NCBI RefSeq assembly: GCF_001427785.1
Contig: NZ_LMHM01000001.1
Coordinates: 851,540-915,539, forward strand
DNA length: 64,000 bases
Direction of reading: 5' to 3'
From: Lysobacter sp. Root690
GTDB taxonomy: Bacteria; Pseudomonadota; Gammaproteobacteria; Xanthomonadales; Xanthomonadaceae
This document shows positions 33,203 to 42,416 of this stretch, one piece after another. Both the position numbers and the translations under genes were made by a program. Within the stretch, counting starts at the first letter, position 1, and every line of letters begins with the position of its first letter. The notes under the pieces were generated by a model. It was not told where the DNA came from. It did no database searches and was given only the letters and a program-made list of their open reading frames with translations.

Positions 33203-34567
33203 ATGCTGCAGATGCTGGTGCGGCTGTACCTGACCGTGGCCGGCTTGCTGCTGTGCTCGTTCCTGTTGGTGCAGCAGGTGTTTCCGTATGTGTTCCCGGA
33301 CCAGTACGGCGAATCGGCGCGGCAGGAATTCGTCGGCGAACTGGCCTTGCTGCGCGAACGTCTGGCCGGGGCGAGCGGCGATGAACTGCGCGCCCGCGTC
33401 GCCGCGCTCAACCGCGTCACCGCCGATCGTTACCGCCTGCTGCCGCTATCGGGGCTGAGCGCATTGTCGGCGCAGGTGCGCGACGACCTGCGCCGGTCCG
33501 ACACCGCCAGCGACCACGGCAACAACGATCATCATCACGTCTACCTGCGCCTGCACGGCGGCGAGGTGATCCAGATCGGCTACGACGAAGGCGATTTCCC
33601 GATCCGCTACATCGCCTACTTCACCGTGTTCACGATGGTGCTGTTGGGGCTGATGATCTGGCTGCAGCCGCACTGGCGCGACCTGGAGCGCCTGCGCGAC
33701 GCGGCCGCGCGCTTCGGCGACGGCGACCTGAGCGCGCGCGCGCGATTGCGCGGCGGCTCCTCGATCCGCCAGCTGTGCATGTACTTCAACAACATGGCCG
33801 ACCAGATCGGCCGGCTGATCCAGTCGCAGCGCGACATGGTCAATGCCGCCTCGCACGAGTTGCGCACGCCGATCATGCGGCTGGAGTTCGGCCTGGCGAA
33901 TCTGGCCGACACCGTCGACGACCGGGTCGCGCGCGCCCGCGTGCATGCGCTGCGTTGCGACGTCGAGGAGCTCGACCTGCTGGTCGGCGAATTGCTGACC
34001 CTGGGCATGATGGAGCGCAACGGCCCGCTGCCGACCCTGGAGCATGTCGACCTGGGCGCGCTGTTGCGCGCGTCCACCGGGGTATCGGCCGAGGAACTGC
34101 GGATTCGCGCGACCACGATCGAATGGGCGATCGCGACGGGCCTGGAGCAGATCGCGGTGGAGCCGCGCAGCCTGGCCCGCGCGTTCTCCAATCTGATGCG
34201 CAACGCTTTGCGCTATGCCGACAGCACCATCCGGGTCAGCGCCGAAGGCGACGGCGCGGCCTGGCGGCTGATCGTCGAGGACGACGGCGTGGGCATTCCG
34301 GTCGAGGACCGGCGCCGGGTGTTCGAACCGTTCTACCGCCTGGACCGCAGCCGCGACCGCGCCACCGGCGGCTTCGGCCTGGGCCTGAGCATCGTGCGCC
34401 AGGTGATCGAACGCCACGGCGGCGACATCCAGGTCGACGGCTCCGCCCTGGGCGGCGCGCGTTTCGTCGCGCGCCTGCCGCGCCATCAGCCGGGCCCGTG
34501 GGCGGGCCGCAACCGGGGCGAGGGCGAGGATCTGGACGAGCTGGAGCACTCTTTCCATATTCAGTGA
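33203..34567 (+). CDS. Sensor histidine kinase (RstB-like)
   Basis: 454 residues, starting at the base after the regulator's stop. Two membrane helices, at about 8-28 and 138-155, enclose a periplasmic sensor domain of about 110 residues with a His-rich loop (DHGNNDHHHVYL). Then come HAMP (about 156-208), the H-box ASHELRTPIMRLEF, the N-box NLMRNALRYAD and the G-boxes DDGVGIP and GFGLGLSIV. The length and order match RstB-type kinases. The His cluster in the sensor could bind metal or respond to pH; this is inference. Confidence 0.92.
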   Translation: MLQMLVRLYLTVAGLLLCSFLLVQQVFPYVFPDQYGESARQEFVGELALLRERLAGASGDELRARVAALNRVTADRYRLLPLSGLSALSAQVRDDLRRSDTASDHGNNDHHHVYLRLHGGEVIQIGYDEGDFPIRYIAYFTVFTMVLLGLMIWLQPHWRDLERLRDAAARFGDGDLSARARLRGGSSIRQLCMYFNNMADQIGRLIQSQRDMVNAASHELRTPIMRLEFGLANLADTVDDRVARARVHALRCDVEELDLLVGELLTLGMMERNGPLPTLEHVDLGALLRASTGVSAEELRIRATTIEWAIATGLEQIAVEPRSLARAFSNLMRNALRYADSTIRVSAEGDGAAWRLIVEDDGVGIPVEDRRRVFEPFYRLDRSRDRATGGFGLGLSIVRQVIERHGGDIQVDGSALGGARFVARLPRHQPGPWAGRNRGEGEDLDELEHSFHIQ

Positions 34568-34655
34568 CCCTTTTTTGCCGCAAGCGGCGTTATTCGTTAC
34601 GCAAGCTCCCTTTACCGCCCTACCGGCTTCCAGGATGGAACCCCAAGGACATCTC

Positions 34656-35147
34656 ATGCATATGGATATGAATGCGTTCCGCGACGACACCCGCCACGAC
34701 GGCGGCGCCACCGAGTTGCTGTTCGACGACGTCGAGTCGCAGGTGCTGGACCTGGCCAATCAGGCGATCGGCTACCTCGCCAGCGAACAACCCCGCCAGG
34801 CCGCCCAGCACTGGGCACGCGCGATCGCCCTGGCCGACGCTGGCCTGCCCGGCGATGAAATCCGCTTCTGGTTGCGCAGCGGCGTGGCCGAGGCTTATTT
34901 CCAATTGGGCAACGACGCGGCCTGCATCCACGCCGCGCGCGAGGCGCGTGCCTGGTGCCTGCAACAGCAGGCGCCGCTGGCGACCCTGCTGCTGGGCCAG
35001 GCCTTGCTGCGCAGCGGCCAGGTCGATGCGGCGCTGGACGCGCTGCGCGAGGCGCGCTCGCTGATCGGCGCCGGATTCTTCGAAGCGCTGGACCCGTCCT
35101 TGCGCGACAGCATCGCCGATCTGCTCGCGCAGACCCGCGCGGCCTGA
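34656..35147 (+). CDS. TPR-like helical protein
   Basis: 163 residues from the ATG at 34656, with AAGGA nine bases upstream. Repeated helical pairs (ANQAIGYLASEQPRQAAQHW, AEAYFQLGNDAACIHAAREA, GQALLRSGQVDAALDALREA) resemble tetratricopeptide repeats, suggesting a protein-interaction scaffold. No signal peptide. It follows the histidine kinase gene by 88 bp and could be cotranscribed with it. Confidence 0.65.
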   Translation: MHMDMNAFRDDTRHDGGATELLFDDVESQVLDLANQAIGYLASEQPRQAAQHWARAIALADAGLPGDEIRFWLRSGVAEAYFQLGNDAACIHAAREARAWCLQQQAPLATLLLGQALLRSGQVDAALDALREARSLIGAGFFEALDPSLRDSIADLLAQTRAA

Positions 35148-35165
35148 GCGGCGCGCGCCGCCTCA
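35145..35165. terminator. Hairpin between convergent genes
   Basis: A G+C-rich dyad, TGAG-CGGCGC/GCGCCG-CCTCA, overlaps the stop of the TPR-like gene and precedes the end of the convergent TetR gene. There is no U-tract, so terminator function is tentative. Confidence 0.35.
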
Positions 35166-35205
35166 GCCGCAACCGGCGAACGCCACGATGCGTACGCGAC
35201 GCGGT

Positions 35206-35847
35206 TCAGAACCGCGTCCACCACTGCACCGAGCGTTCGAAATAACCGATCAAGGTCTGGCTGAGGCGCTGCCGGTCGGCCGGTTCGCCGCTGGCGATCA
35301 CCCGGTCGACCGCGCTGTGCATCGCGGTGAAGAAGATCACCGCGGTCAGGCGCGGGTCCGGCGCGACCCACACGCGCGCGGCGATCCCGCCTTCGAGCAG
35401 CTCGACCAGCCGCTCGATCACCGGGTTTTCCTGCCAGGCGTGGCGGTCGTGGCTGCGCTGGTCGTGAAAGACCACGTCGTGCAAGGCGACGTGATCCAGG
35501 TAACCGTCGACGCCGGTGCGCACGAAGGTACGCAGGCGCGCGCTCCAGTCGCCCGGCGGGCAGCGCGCCATCGCTTCATCGAGGTGCGCGCAGTAATCGC
35601 TGACGAAACGATCCTGCATGGCCTGCAGCAACTGCTCGCGGGTGGCGTAATGCCCGCGCGCCGCGCGCGCCGGCAGGCCGGCGGCGGCGGCGATGTCGGC
35701 CAGGCCGACGCGCTCGACCCCGCGCTCGATGAACAAGCGCTCGGCGGCGTCCATCAACGCGATCGCGGCGGCGGGCGACTTGGGCGATGCGGACGGCGGC
35801 GAAACGGCGAGCGCGGACGACCGGAACGTCGCCATCGGGGCATCCAT
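35206..35847 (-). CDS. TetR-family regulator
   Basis: 213 residues from the ATG at 35847, with ATG at 35835 as an alternative. The N-terminal helix-turn-helix at about 28-72 (AAERLFIERGVERVGLADIA, RGHYATREQLLQAM) is standard TetR. The C-terminal ligand domain has a His-rich stretch (HDVVFHDQRSHDRHAW). A near-perfect Fur box sits immediately upstream, so its expression is probably iron-regulated. Its targets are unknown; the NRPS locus starts 0.9 kb away in the opposite direction. Confidence 0.88.
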   Translation of the reverse strand: MDAPMATFRSSALAVSPPSASPKSPAAAIALMDAAERLFIERGVERVGLADIAAAAGLPARAARGHYATREQLLQAMQDRFVSDYCAHLDEAMARCPPGDWSARLRTFVRTGVDGYLDHVALHDVVFHDQRSHDRHAWQENPVIERLVELLEGGIAARVWVAPDPRLTAVIFFTAMHSAVDRVIASGEPADRQRLSQTLIGYFERSVQWWTRF

Positions 35848-35850
35848 CAA

Positions 35851-35867
35851 ATGAGAATGGTTCTCAT
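35851..35867. promoter_or_regulatory. Fur-box-like operator
   Basis: ATGAGAATGGTTCTCAT is a perfect 7-bp inverted repeat with a 3-base spacer. It differs at one central position from the pseudomonad-type Fur consensus (ATGAGAATGATTCTCAT). It lies 4 bp upstream of the TetR start codon, where Fur binding would block initiation. Confidence 0.65.
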
Positions 35868-36746
35868 CATAGCCGATTCGCCAATCCCGTGCTGGGCCCG
35901 GCCGGGCCGCCCGACACCATCATGCCCGGACAGACATCCGCGCTTCGAATTGCCGATCGATAACGAACCGATTTTCCCGCGTCGATAAATTTTTCACCGT
36001 TGCTCACCAACGTTTGCGACGTCGATCGATATTCGCATGAGACAAATCCATTCGCGCGCGAGAAAACCGATCGGCGTTCGCCGGAAACAAATCCGAAATC
36101 ATCACAACCAATCCGTGAACTTCAACGCGCTTGCGAGCGCGCGAAGAAACACGCGATTTTTCAGGGAAAAACGCGACGCACGACGATCTACCTGGATTAT
36201 TCGCGACGCAGTCGATGACCGTATAAAAAGCTTCACATATCCGTCTTGTGATCCGGCTCTCACCGCACGCTTCGTAAATACTCGACTTGTGATCCGGCTC
36301 TCACCGATCTCGATGGACACGGCCTGAGCGCTCGGGGATATTGATTCCGCAGGTGACGAACGGCACTGCCGATGTGTCACTTGCGAATGACCCGCTTTGG
36401 AAGCGAGCCGCTTTTTCGCACGCTGCGCTCTGAAGATGCATCGCCTCCCGAGCACGCGCCACGCAGGACCGTCAGCACACCAATAAGAACTCAGGCCCAC
36501 CGTAAGCGCGCAAGCGCGCCGGAACCCGCCTTCGGCGCGCAAGCGCGCTGGATGCATACGGACAGGGTCATGCCCAAGCGCGCTGCGCTCAGGCCATGGC
36601 GGTATTTGAATCGCGACACATGGAGAGGGGGCCACTCGTAACAACGAGCTGGCCGCAGGCTCGCGCGCGTCGAACACACGCGCCGTCGGACAGCGTCCGC
36701 CGGCCGTCGGCGGCGTGCGGCCCCACGGTCGCTCAAAGGAAGCGCA
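35868..36746. promoter_or_regulatory. Long low-GC leader region of the second NRPS locus
   Basis: 879 bp without a convincing gene. The stretch at about 35950-36240 is visibly poorer in G+C than the genome average (runs such as GATAAATTTTTCAC), which is unusual here and suggests promoter DNA or acquired sequence. The exact direct repeat pair at 36245-36306 follows it. Around 36510-36560 the motif GCGCAAGCGCGC is repeated. The NRPS ribosome-binding site AAAGGAAG is at 36735-36742. Confidence 0.45.
36245..36306. repeat. Exact 21-bp direct repeat, 41-bp period
   Basis: Two identical 21-bp copies (36245-36265 and 36286-36306) begin CTTGTGATCC and end CTCTCACCG. Each contains the dyad GTGA-N8-TCAC. 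The start-to-start distance of 41 bp is about four helical turns, so two bound proteins would sit on the same face. They lie 441 bp upstream of the NRPS start codon. Confidence 0.7.
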
Positions 36747-39700
36747 ATGAACGAACTCCATACCCCCGGCCTGCCCCTGACCACCGCCCAGCGCGGCCTG
36801 TGGGTCGGGCACAAACTCGCTTCGGTCGAAGCCACGTTGAACATCGCCGAAGCGGTGGAGATCCACGGACCGATCGAACCGGCCCTGTTCCTGCGCGCGT
36901 TGCGTCAATTCACCCAGGAGGCCGAAGCCACCCGGGTGCGCATCGTCGAGCAAGGCGGACTGCCTTATCAGATCGTGCGCGAGCACTACGAATTCGATTT
37001 CCCCTACTTCGACGTCAGCCAAGACGCCGACCCGCGCGCCGCGGCCGAGCGCTGGATGCAGGCGGAAATCGTCAAGCCGGTCGATCTGGTCCACGACCCG
37101 CTGTGGGTCGGCGCGCTGTTCAAATTCGCCGATGACCTGTTCTGCTGGTACCAGCGCGCGCACCACACCGTCTACGACGGCTTCAGCGGCGGCATGGCGG
37201 CCAAGCGCATCAACGAACTGTATTGCGCCTACCTCGACGGCCGCGAGCCCGAGCCCAGCGACTACGGCACGTTGGCCTCGCTGGTCGAGGCCGAGGCCGG
37301 CTATCGCCAGTCCGAGCGCTGCCGCCGCGATCGCGAGTACTGGCTGGAACAACTCGCCGACCTGCCCGAAGCGGTGACGCTCGCGCGTCGGCGCGTGCGC
37401 AACAACGGCGGCCTGCGTCGGGTCAGCGGGCATGTGCCGGAGCATGCGCGCGAGCGCCTGTCGCAGATCGCGCGCGATTGCGGAGTCAGCCTGCCGCAAG
37501 TGCTGATCGCGCTGATCGCGGCGTATTACCACCGCGCCAGCGGCGCCAACGACCTGGTGTTCGGCATGCCGGTGACCGGGCGCGTCAATCACGCGTTGCG
37601 CAACACCCCCGGCATGGTCGCCAACGTGGTCGCGATCCGTCTGGCGATGCGTCCGGACATGGGCATGAGCGAGTTGTTCGGACAGGTCTCGCGCGTGGTC
37701 AAGTCGGCGCTGCGCCATCAGCAGTACCGCTACGAAGACCTGCGCCGCGATCTGGGCCTGGTCAACACCGACCAGCACATGGCCTGGCTCGGCATCAACA
37801 TCGAACCCTACGATTACGGCAGCTTCGGCGGCCACCGCGCCAGCGGCCGCAACCTGCACAACGGCACCGCCGAAGACCTGACCGTGTTCGTGTTCGACCG
37901 CCTCGACGGCAACGGGCTGAGCTTCGATTTCGACGCCAATCCGACCTTGTATCCGGCGGCCGAACTCGACGAACACCTGCGCCGGTTGATGCGCCTGATC
38001 GACGCGGTGCTGGACAATCCCGATGCGACCCTCGGCGCGATCGACATCCTCGGCCAGGACGAGCGAGAACGCCTGCTGCTGGGATGGAACGACACCGACG
38101 CGCCGTTGCCGGAAGCCACCGCGCTGGCGCAGTTCCAGCAGCAGGCCGAGCGCACGCCCGACGCGATCGCGGTCATCAGCGGCGACACCAGCCTGAGCTA
38201 TCGCGAACTCGACGAAGGCAGCACGCGCCTGGCCCAGCGTCTGATCGCGCGCGGCGTGCAGCCCGGCGCGATCGTCGCGATCGCGCTGCCGCGCGACGAG
38301 ATCCTGATCGCCGCGTTGCTGGCGGTGTGGAAGGCCGGCGCGGCCTACCTGCCGCTGGATCCGGAAGCGCCGATCGAACGCATCGCCATGACCCTGGACG
38401 ATGCCGCGCCGAGCCTGCTGCTGACCACGGCGAATTTCGCCGACGCGTTCGGCGCGCACGGCGTGCCGTTGTTGTTCGCGCACGAACAGGACGAACGCTA
38501 CGACGCCGATGCGGCGGCGGCGCTGCCGCACACCCACGCCGATGCCGACGCGTATCTGATCTACACCTCCGGCTCGACCGGACGGCCCAAGGGCGTGCGC
38601 GTGAGCCAGGGCAACCTGAGCAACTTCCTGCTCGCGACCCAGCGCCTGTTCGCGCCGACCTCGGCCGACCGCTTCCTGGCCCAGACCACGGTTGCGTTCG
38701 ACATCGCCTGCTTTGAGCTGTTCCTGCCGCTCAGCGTCGGCGCGCGGATCGTGCTGACCACCGCCGAGGTGATCCGCAATCCGCTCGCGCTCGGCCGCCT
38801 GATCGCCGAACACGCGCTCAACTTCGTCCAGGCCACGCCGTCGCTGTGGCGCATGCTGCTGGCCAATCCCGACGTGCGCCTGGACGGCGTACACGCGTTG
38901 TCGACCGGCGAAGCGCTGCCGCCGGAACTGGCCCAGCGTTTGATCGCCGCGGCCGCGCGCGTCACCAATCTGTACGGCCCGACCGAAACCACGGTGTGGG
39001 CGAGCGCGATCGAACTGAGCGCGCTCGATGTCGCCGACGGCGCCGCGCCGCCGATCGGCCGGCCGTTGCTCAACACCCGCGCCTACGTGCTCGATTCGCA
39101 GTGGCAGCCGGTGCCGACCGGCAGCGTCGGCGAGTTGTACATCGGCGGCGCCTGCGTGGCCCAGGGCTATCTCAATCGCGACGATCTGACCGCCGAGCGC
39201 TTCATCGCCGATCCGTTCGCCGGCGACGGCGCGCGCATGTACCGTACCGGCGACCTGGCGCGCTGGCGCGACGACGGGGTGATCGAATACCTCGGCCGCG
39301 CCGACCAGCAGGTCAAGATCCGCGGTCATCGGGTCGAATTGGGCGAGATCGAAACCCTGCTCGGCGCCGACGACAACGTCGCCGACGCCGCGGTCGCGCT
39401 GCACACCGACGCCGCCGGTCACGCCCTGCTCGCCGCGTACGTGGTGCCCGCGCCCGGCGCGCGGCTCGACAGCGACGCGCTGCGCCGCCGCCTGGCGTTG
39501 AAACTGCCCGACTACATGGTGCCCAGCGTGTACACCGAACTGGCCGCGTTGCCGCTGAGCGCGAGCGGCAAGCTCGACCGCAAGGCGCTGGCGCCGCCCG
39601 AACGCAGCCGCAGCGCGCGCTACGTGGCGCCGCGCAGCGAGACCGAGCACAAGCTCGCGCTGATCTGGCAGCAGATCTTCGGCCTGGAACAGATCGGCGT

Positions 39701-40754
39701 CCACGACAACTTCTTCGAACTCGGCGGCGATTCGCTCAGCGCCGCCGAACTGGTCGCGGCGTTCCCGCGCCACTTCGGCAGCGAGTTGTCGCTGGGCGCC
39801 TTGTTCGAAGGCTCGACCATCGCCGGGCTGGCCGCGCATCTGGAACGCAACGGCGGCGAAAACGATCCGCTCGCCGGCCTGCTGTCGCTACGTCCGTCCG
39901 AACGCGACCGGCCGCTGTTCTGCATCCATCCGGTCACCGGCTTCAGCTGGTCGTACGCCGGCATGCTGCGCCACCTCGACGACATGCCGGTATACGCGTT
40001 GCAGTCGCGCGGATTGCGCGGCGGCGGCGCCCTGCCCGGCAGCATCGAGGAAATCGCCGCCGACTACATCGCGCAGATGCGCAAGGTGCAGCCGTACGGG
40101 CCGTACCGCTTGCTCGGCTGGTCGCTGGGCGGCCTGATCGGCCACGCCATCGCCGCGCAGTTGCAGGCGAACGGCGAACGGGTCGAGTTGCTGGCGATGA
40201 TGGATTCGTATCCCTTCGTCGCCGACAACGCCGATGCCAGCGAAGCGCAGCAGGCACTCGCCGTGCTCAAGTTCCTCGGCTTCCACCAGCGTGCGCGCGA
40301 AAACCCGCCGCAGGACATGCGCGGGCTGGCCGATCTGCTGTGCCAGGAATACGAGGTGTTCTCGATTCCCTTGGTGCAGGAAATCATGAAGGCCGATACC
40401 CGACTGATCGAGAACGTCGCCGCGGTGACCCGCAACAACCTGATGCTCGCGCGGCGCTACCGGCCCACCGCGATCGACGCCGACGTGGTGTTCTTCAATG
40501 CGCGGCTGAAGGAACACGTCGACCTCGACGGTCTGCTGCATTACCACCCCAAGGCCTGGCAGCCCTTCGTCGGCGGACGCATCGACGTGCACGACATCGA
40601 CTGCCATCACCAGAGCATGCTCGAGCCGCGCGCCGCCGCGCACATCGCCCGCCTGCTGCGCGAGCGCCTGCAACCGCCGCAGGCCGAGCCGCAACGGCTG
40701 GAATCGCCCGTGCCGACGGCCACCGCGCCGCGCGCCATCGCCGCTTACTCGTAA
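36747..40754 (+). CDS. Single-module EntF-like NRPS: C-A-T-thioesterase
   Basis: 1335 residues. The C domain (about 8-440) opens like EntF (LPLTTAQRGLWVGHKL) and has HHTVYDGFS (His139-His140, Asp144). The A domain (about 460-945) has YTSGSTGRPKG near 606, and its specificity code reads DIFQLTLVWK, not assignable. It is clearly not the serine code DVWHFSLVDK of EntF. The T domain has LGGDSLS (Ser996). The thioesterase (about 1040-1310) has GWSLGG with nucleophile Ser1126 and a late His in DCHHQSML. C-A-T-TE proteins that work alone acylate one amino acid and release or oligomerise it; serrawettin W1 and enterobactin synthetases are models. A glycosyltransferase gene follows 10 bp after the stop. 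Confidence 0.93.
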   Translation: MNELHTPGLPLTTAQRGLWVGHKLASVEATLNIAEAVEIHGPIEPALFLRALRQFTQEAEATRVRIVEQGGLPYQIVREHYEFDFPYFDVSQDADPRAAAERWMQAEIVKPVDLVHDPLWVGALFKFADDLFCWYQRAHHTVYDGFSGGMAAKRINELYCAYLDGREPEPSDYGTLASLVEAEAGYRQSERCRRDREYWLEQLADLPEAVTLARRRVRNNGGLRRVSGHVPEHARERLSQIARDCGVSLPQVLIALIAAYYHRASGANDLVFGMPVTGRVNHALRNTPGMVANVVAIRLAMRPDMGMSELFGQVSRVVKSALRHQQYRYEDLRRDLGLVNTDQHMAWLGINIEPYDYGSFGGHRASGRNLHNGTAEDLTVFVFDRLDGNGLSFDFDANPTLYPAAELDEHLRRLMRLIDAVLDNPDATLGAIDILGQDERERLLLGWNDTDAPLPEATALAQFQQQAERTPDAIAVISGDTSLSYRELDEGSTRLAQRLIARGVQPGAIVAIALPRDEILIAALLAVWKAGAAYLPLDPEAPIERIAMTLDDAAPSLLLTTANFADAFGAHGVPLLFAHEQDERYDADAAAALPHTHADADAYLIYTSGSTGRPKGVRVSQGNLSNFLLATQRLFAPTSADRFLAQTTVAFDIACFELFLPLSVGARIVLTTAEVIRNPLALGRLIAEHALNFVQATPSLWRMLLANPDVRLDGVHALSTGEALPPELAQRLIAAAARVTNLYGPTETTVWASAIELSALDVADGAAPPIGRPLLNTRAYVLDSQWQPVPTGSVGELYIGGACVAQGYLNRDDLTAERFIADPFAGDGARMYRTGDLARWRDDGVIEYLGRADQQVKIRGHRVELGEIETLLGADDNVADAAVALHTDAAGHALLAAYVVPAPGARLDSDALRRRLALKLPDYMVPSVYTELAALPLSASGKLDRKALAPPERSRSARYVAPRSETEHKLALIWQQIFGLEQIGVHDNFFELGGDSLSAAELVAAFPRHFGSELSLGALFEGSTIAGLAAHLERNGGENDPLAGLLSLRPSERDRPLFCIHPVTGFSWSYAGMLRHLDDMPVYALQSRGLRGGGALPGSIEEIAADYIAQMRKVQPYGPYRLLGWSLGGLIGHAIAAQLQANGERVELLAMMDSYPFVADNADASEAQQALAVLKFLGFHQRARENPPQDMRGLADLLCQEYEVFSIPLVQEIMKADTRLIENVAAVTRNNLMLARRYRPTAIDADVVFFNARLKEHVDLDGLLHYHPKAWQPFVGGRIDVHDIDCHHQSMLEPRAAAHIARLLRERLQPPQAEPQRLESPVPTATAPRAIAAYS

Positions 40755-40764
40755 GGAGACGCAC

Positions 40765-42180
40765 GTGTCCGCACCGACCTTAGCCATGCCCGCCGCCGGC
40801 CCGGCCGCCAACGATCACAGCGTCGACGGCCCGGTCCAGCCCGGCGCGATCGTGATCTTCACCGTTGGCACCCAGGGCGACGCCCGCCCGTGCATTGGCC
40901 TGGGCCAGGCGCTGCATCGCGCCGGTTATCCGGTGCGCATCGTCACCAGCGACAACTTCGCTCCGCTGGTGCGCGAGGCCGGACTGGAGTTCTGCGCGAT
41001 CAGCGCCGACTTCAGCGATCTGCTGACCAACAACCCCGAGACCGTCGACAAGGCGCTCAATCCCTGGTTCCTGGTCAAGCACACGCGGGCGAAATTCGCC
41101 GAGTGGGCGGCGACCTGGGCCAAGGAAGCGCGCCCGGCCTGCAAGGGCGCGGCGCTGCTGATCGGCACCGGCATCGTCACCCAACTCGCCAAGGCGCTGG
41201 GCGAAGCGGAGAACGTGCCGTTCCTGCAAGCGCATCTGCAGCCGTTCACGCCGTCGCGCAAACTCTCGCCGCTGTCGTTCTGGTCCAAGCGCGAGTTCCC
41301 CGGCTGGGCGAACATGGCGCTGTTCTCGGTGATGAAGCTGCTGGCCTGGTACACGCTCAAGCCGGCGGTCAACGGCGCGATCCGTCCGCAGCTCAAGCTG
41401 CCGCTGTATCCGTGGTACGGGCCGTACTTCGACAAGGACCCCGAACGCATGCGGGTGTTGTACGGCTACAGCCGGCACATCCTGCCGCGTCCCGACGACT
41501 GGCCCGAACAGGTCTGCGTCACCGGCAGCTGGTTCCTCGATCAGGCCGGCGAATGGCAGCCGCCGCAGTCGCTGACCGATTTCCTGGCCGAAGGCGAGAA
41601 ACCGATCTACATCGGCTTCGGCAGCATGCTCGCGAACAACGCCGAAGCCTTCACCGACATCGTGGTCGACGCGGTGCGCCTGAGCGGCCGTCGCGCGGTG
41701 CTGGCGACCGGCTGGGGCGGCCTGCGTCGCGAACCGGGGCGCATGGACGACCAGATCTACGTGATCGAAGCCGCGCCGCACGACTGGCTGTTCCCGCGCA
41801 TGGCGATGGCGATGCATCACGGCGGCGCCGGCACCACGGTGGCCGCCGCGCGCGCCGGCATTCCGTCGGTGTTCGTGCCGTTCTTCGGCGATCAGCCGTT
41901 CTGGGCGCGACGCATGAACGAACTGGGCGTGGCGCCACCAGCGCTGGACCGGCGCACGGTCGACGCGCAGCAGATGGCCCAGGCGATCGCGCAGGCGCTG
42001 GAGCCGCAACGCGTCGACGCCGCGCACGCACTGGGGGAAAAAATCCGCGCCGAGAACGGCAACGCGACCGCGGTGCGAACCTTGGGGGAGTGGGGCCTGC
42101 TGCCGCCGTTGCGCGGCAGCCACGAGGCGGCGACGCCGGCCACCGCGCCAACCAGCGAACCGCTGGTGCAGGTGGCCTGA
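40765..42180 (+). CDS. UGT/GT1-like glycosyltransferase
   Basis: 471 residues from a GTG at 40765, preceded by AAGGAG overlapping the end of the NRPS gene. The N-terminal acceptor domain begins FTVGTQGDARPCIGLGQAL, as in sterol/lipid glucosyltransferases and macrolide-type GT1 enzymes. The C-terminal donor domain has YIGFGSM, HHGGAGTTVAAARAG and PFFGDQPFWARR, the nucleotide-sugar signature of the family. These enzymes transfer a sugar from UDP- or TDP-sugars to lipids or small molecules in the cytosol. Coupling to a single-module NRPS suggests the peptide or lipopeptide is glycosylated. Confidence 0.9.
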   Translation: MSAPTLAMPAAGPAANDHSVDGPVQPGAIVIFTVGTQGDARPCIGLGQALHRAGYPVRIVTSDNFAPLVREAGLEFCAISADFSDLLTNNPETVDKALNPWFLVKHTRAKFAEWAATWAKEARPACKGAALLIGTGIVTQLAKALGEAENVPFLQAHLQPFTPSRKLSPLSFWSKREFPGWANMALFSVMKLLAWYTLKPAVNGAIRPQLKLPLYPWYGPYFDKDPERMRVLYGYSRHILPRPDDWPEQVCVTGSWFLDQAGEWQPPQSLTDFLAEGEKPIYIGFGSMLANNAEAFTDIVVDAVRLSGRRAVLATGWGGLRREPGRMDDQIYVIEAAPHDWLFPRMAMAMHHGGAGTTVAAARAGIPSVFVPFFGDQPFWARRMNELGVAPPALDRRTVDAQQMAQAIAQALEPQRVDAAHALGEKIRAENGNATAVRTLGEWGLLPPLRGSHEAATPATAPTSEPLVQVA

Positions 42181-42205
42181 GGCGAACGCGCCGGCCCGGG
42201 CGTGA

Positions 42206-42246
42206 GCGCTGCGGCCTCTCTCATGGCGTGAGGGAGGCCGCAGCGC
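42206..42246 (+). terminator. Strong stem-loop after the NRPS-glycosyltransferase operon
   Basis: Two 18-bp arms, 42206-42223 and 42229-42246, pair with a single T:G exception around a TGGCG loop. The hairpin starts 26 bp after the glycosyltransferase stop. No T-run follows, so it may act as an RNA-stabilising or Rho-linked element rather than a classical intrinsic terminator. Confidence 0.6.
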
Positions 42247-42273
42247 GGCGAGGACAACGCGTTACCCGTCATG

Positions 42274-42386
42274 CCCTGTAGGAGCGGCGCGAGCCGCGAC
42301 CGCGAAACTTGGCTGACGACGCCACTTCATTGCCGCGTCGCGGCTTGTGACCGAAGGAAATCCAGCAGGACGCCGCTCCTACAGGG
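42274..42386. repeat. Inverted-repeat element with GTAGGAGCGGCG ends
   Basis: The arms CCCTGTAGGAGCGGCG (42274-42289) and CGCCGCTCCTACAGGG (42371-42386) are perfect inverted copies enclosing 81 bp with further CGCGAGCCGCGACCGCG-type dyads. GTAGGAGCGGC repeats of this form are abundant palindromic elements in pseudomonads and xanthomonads. Confidence 0.75.
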
Positions 42387-42416
42387 AGCATCGGCACATC
42401 GCCGCCCCCCTTTTAG

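Noticed and set aside
36244..36306. CRISPR array
   Set aside because: Only two repeat copies, no further units, and no cas genes in the window; the 20-bp spacer is too short.
35868..36746. Small genes in the low-GC leader
   Set aside because: Short frames there lack ribosome-binding sites and recognisable sequence; direct repeats and promoter-like composition explain the region better.
36747..40754. Catecholate siderophore synthetase (true EntF)
   Set aside because: The specificity code is not serine, and no isochorismate, aryl-AMP ligase, aryl carrier or TonB receptor genes lie nearby; only one Fur box is close, and it faces the TetR gene.
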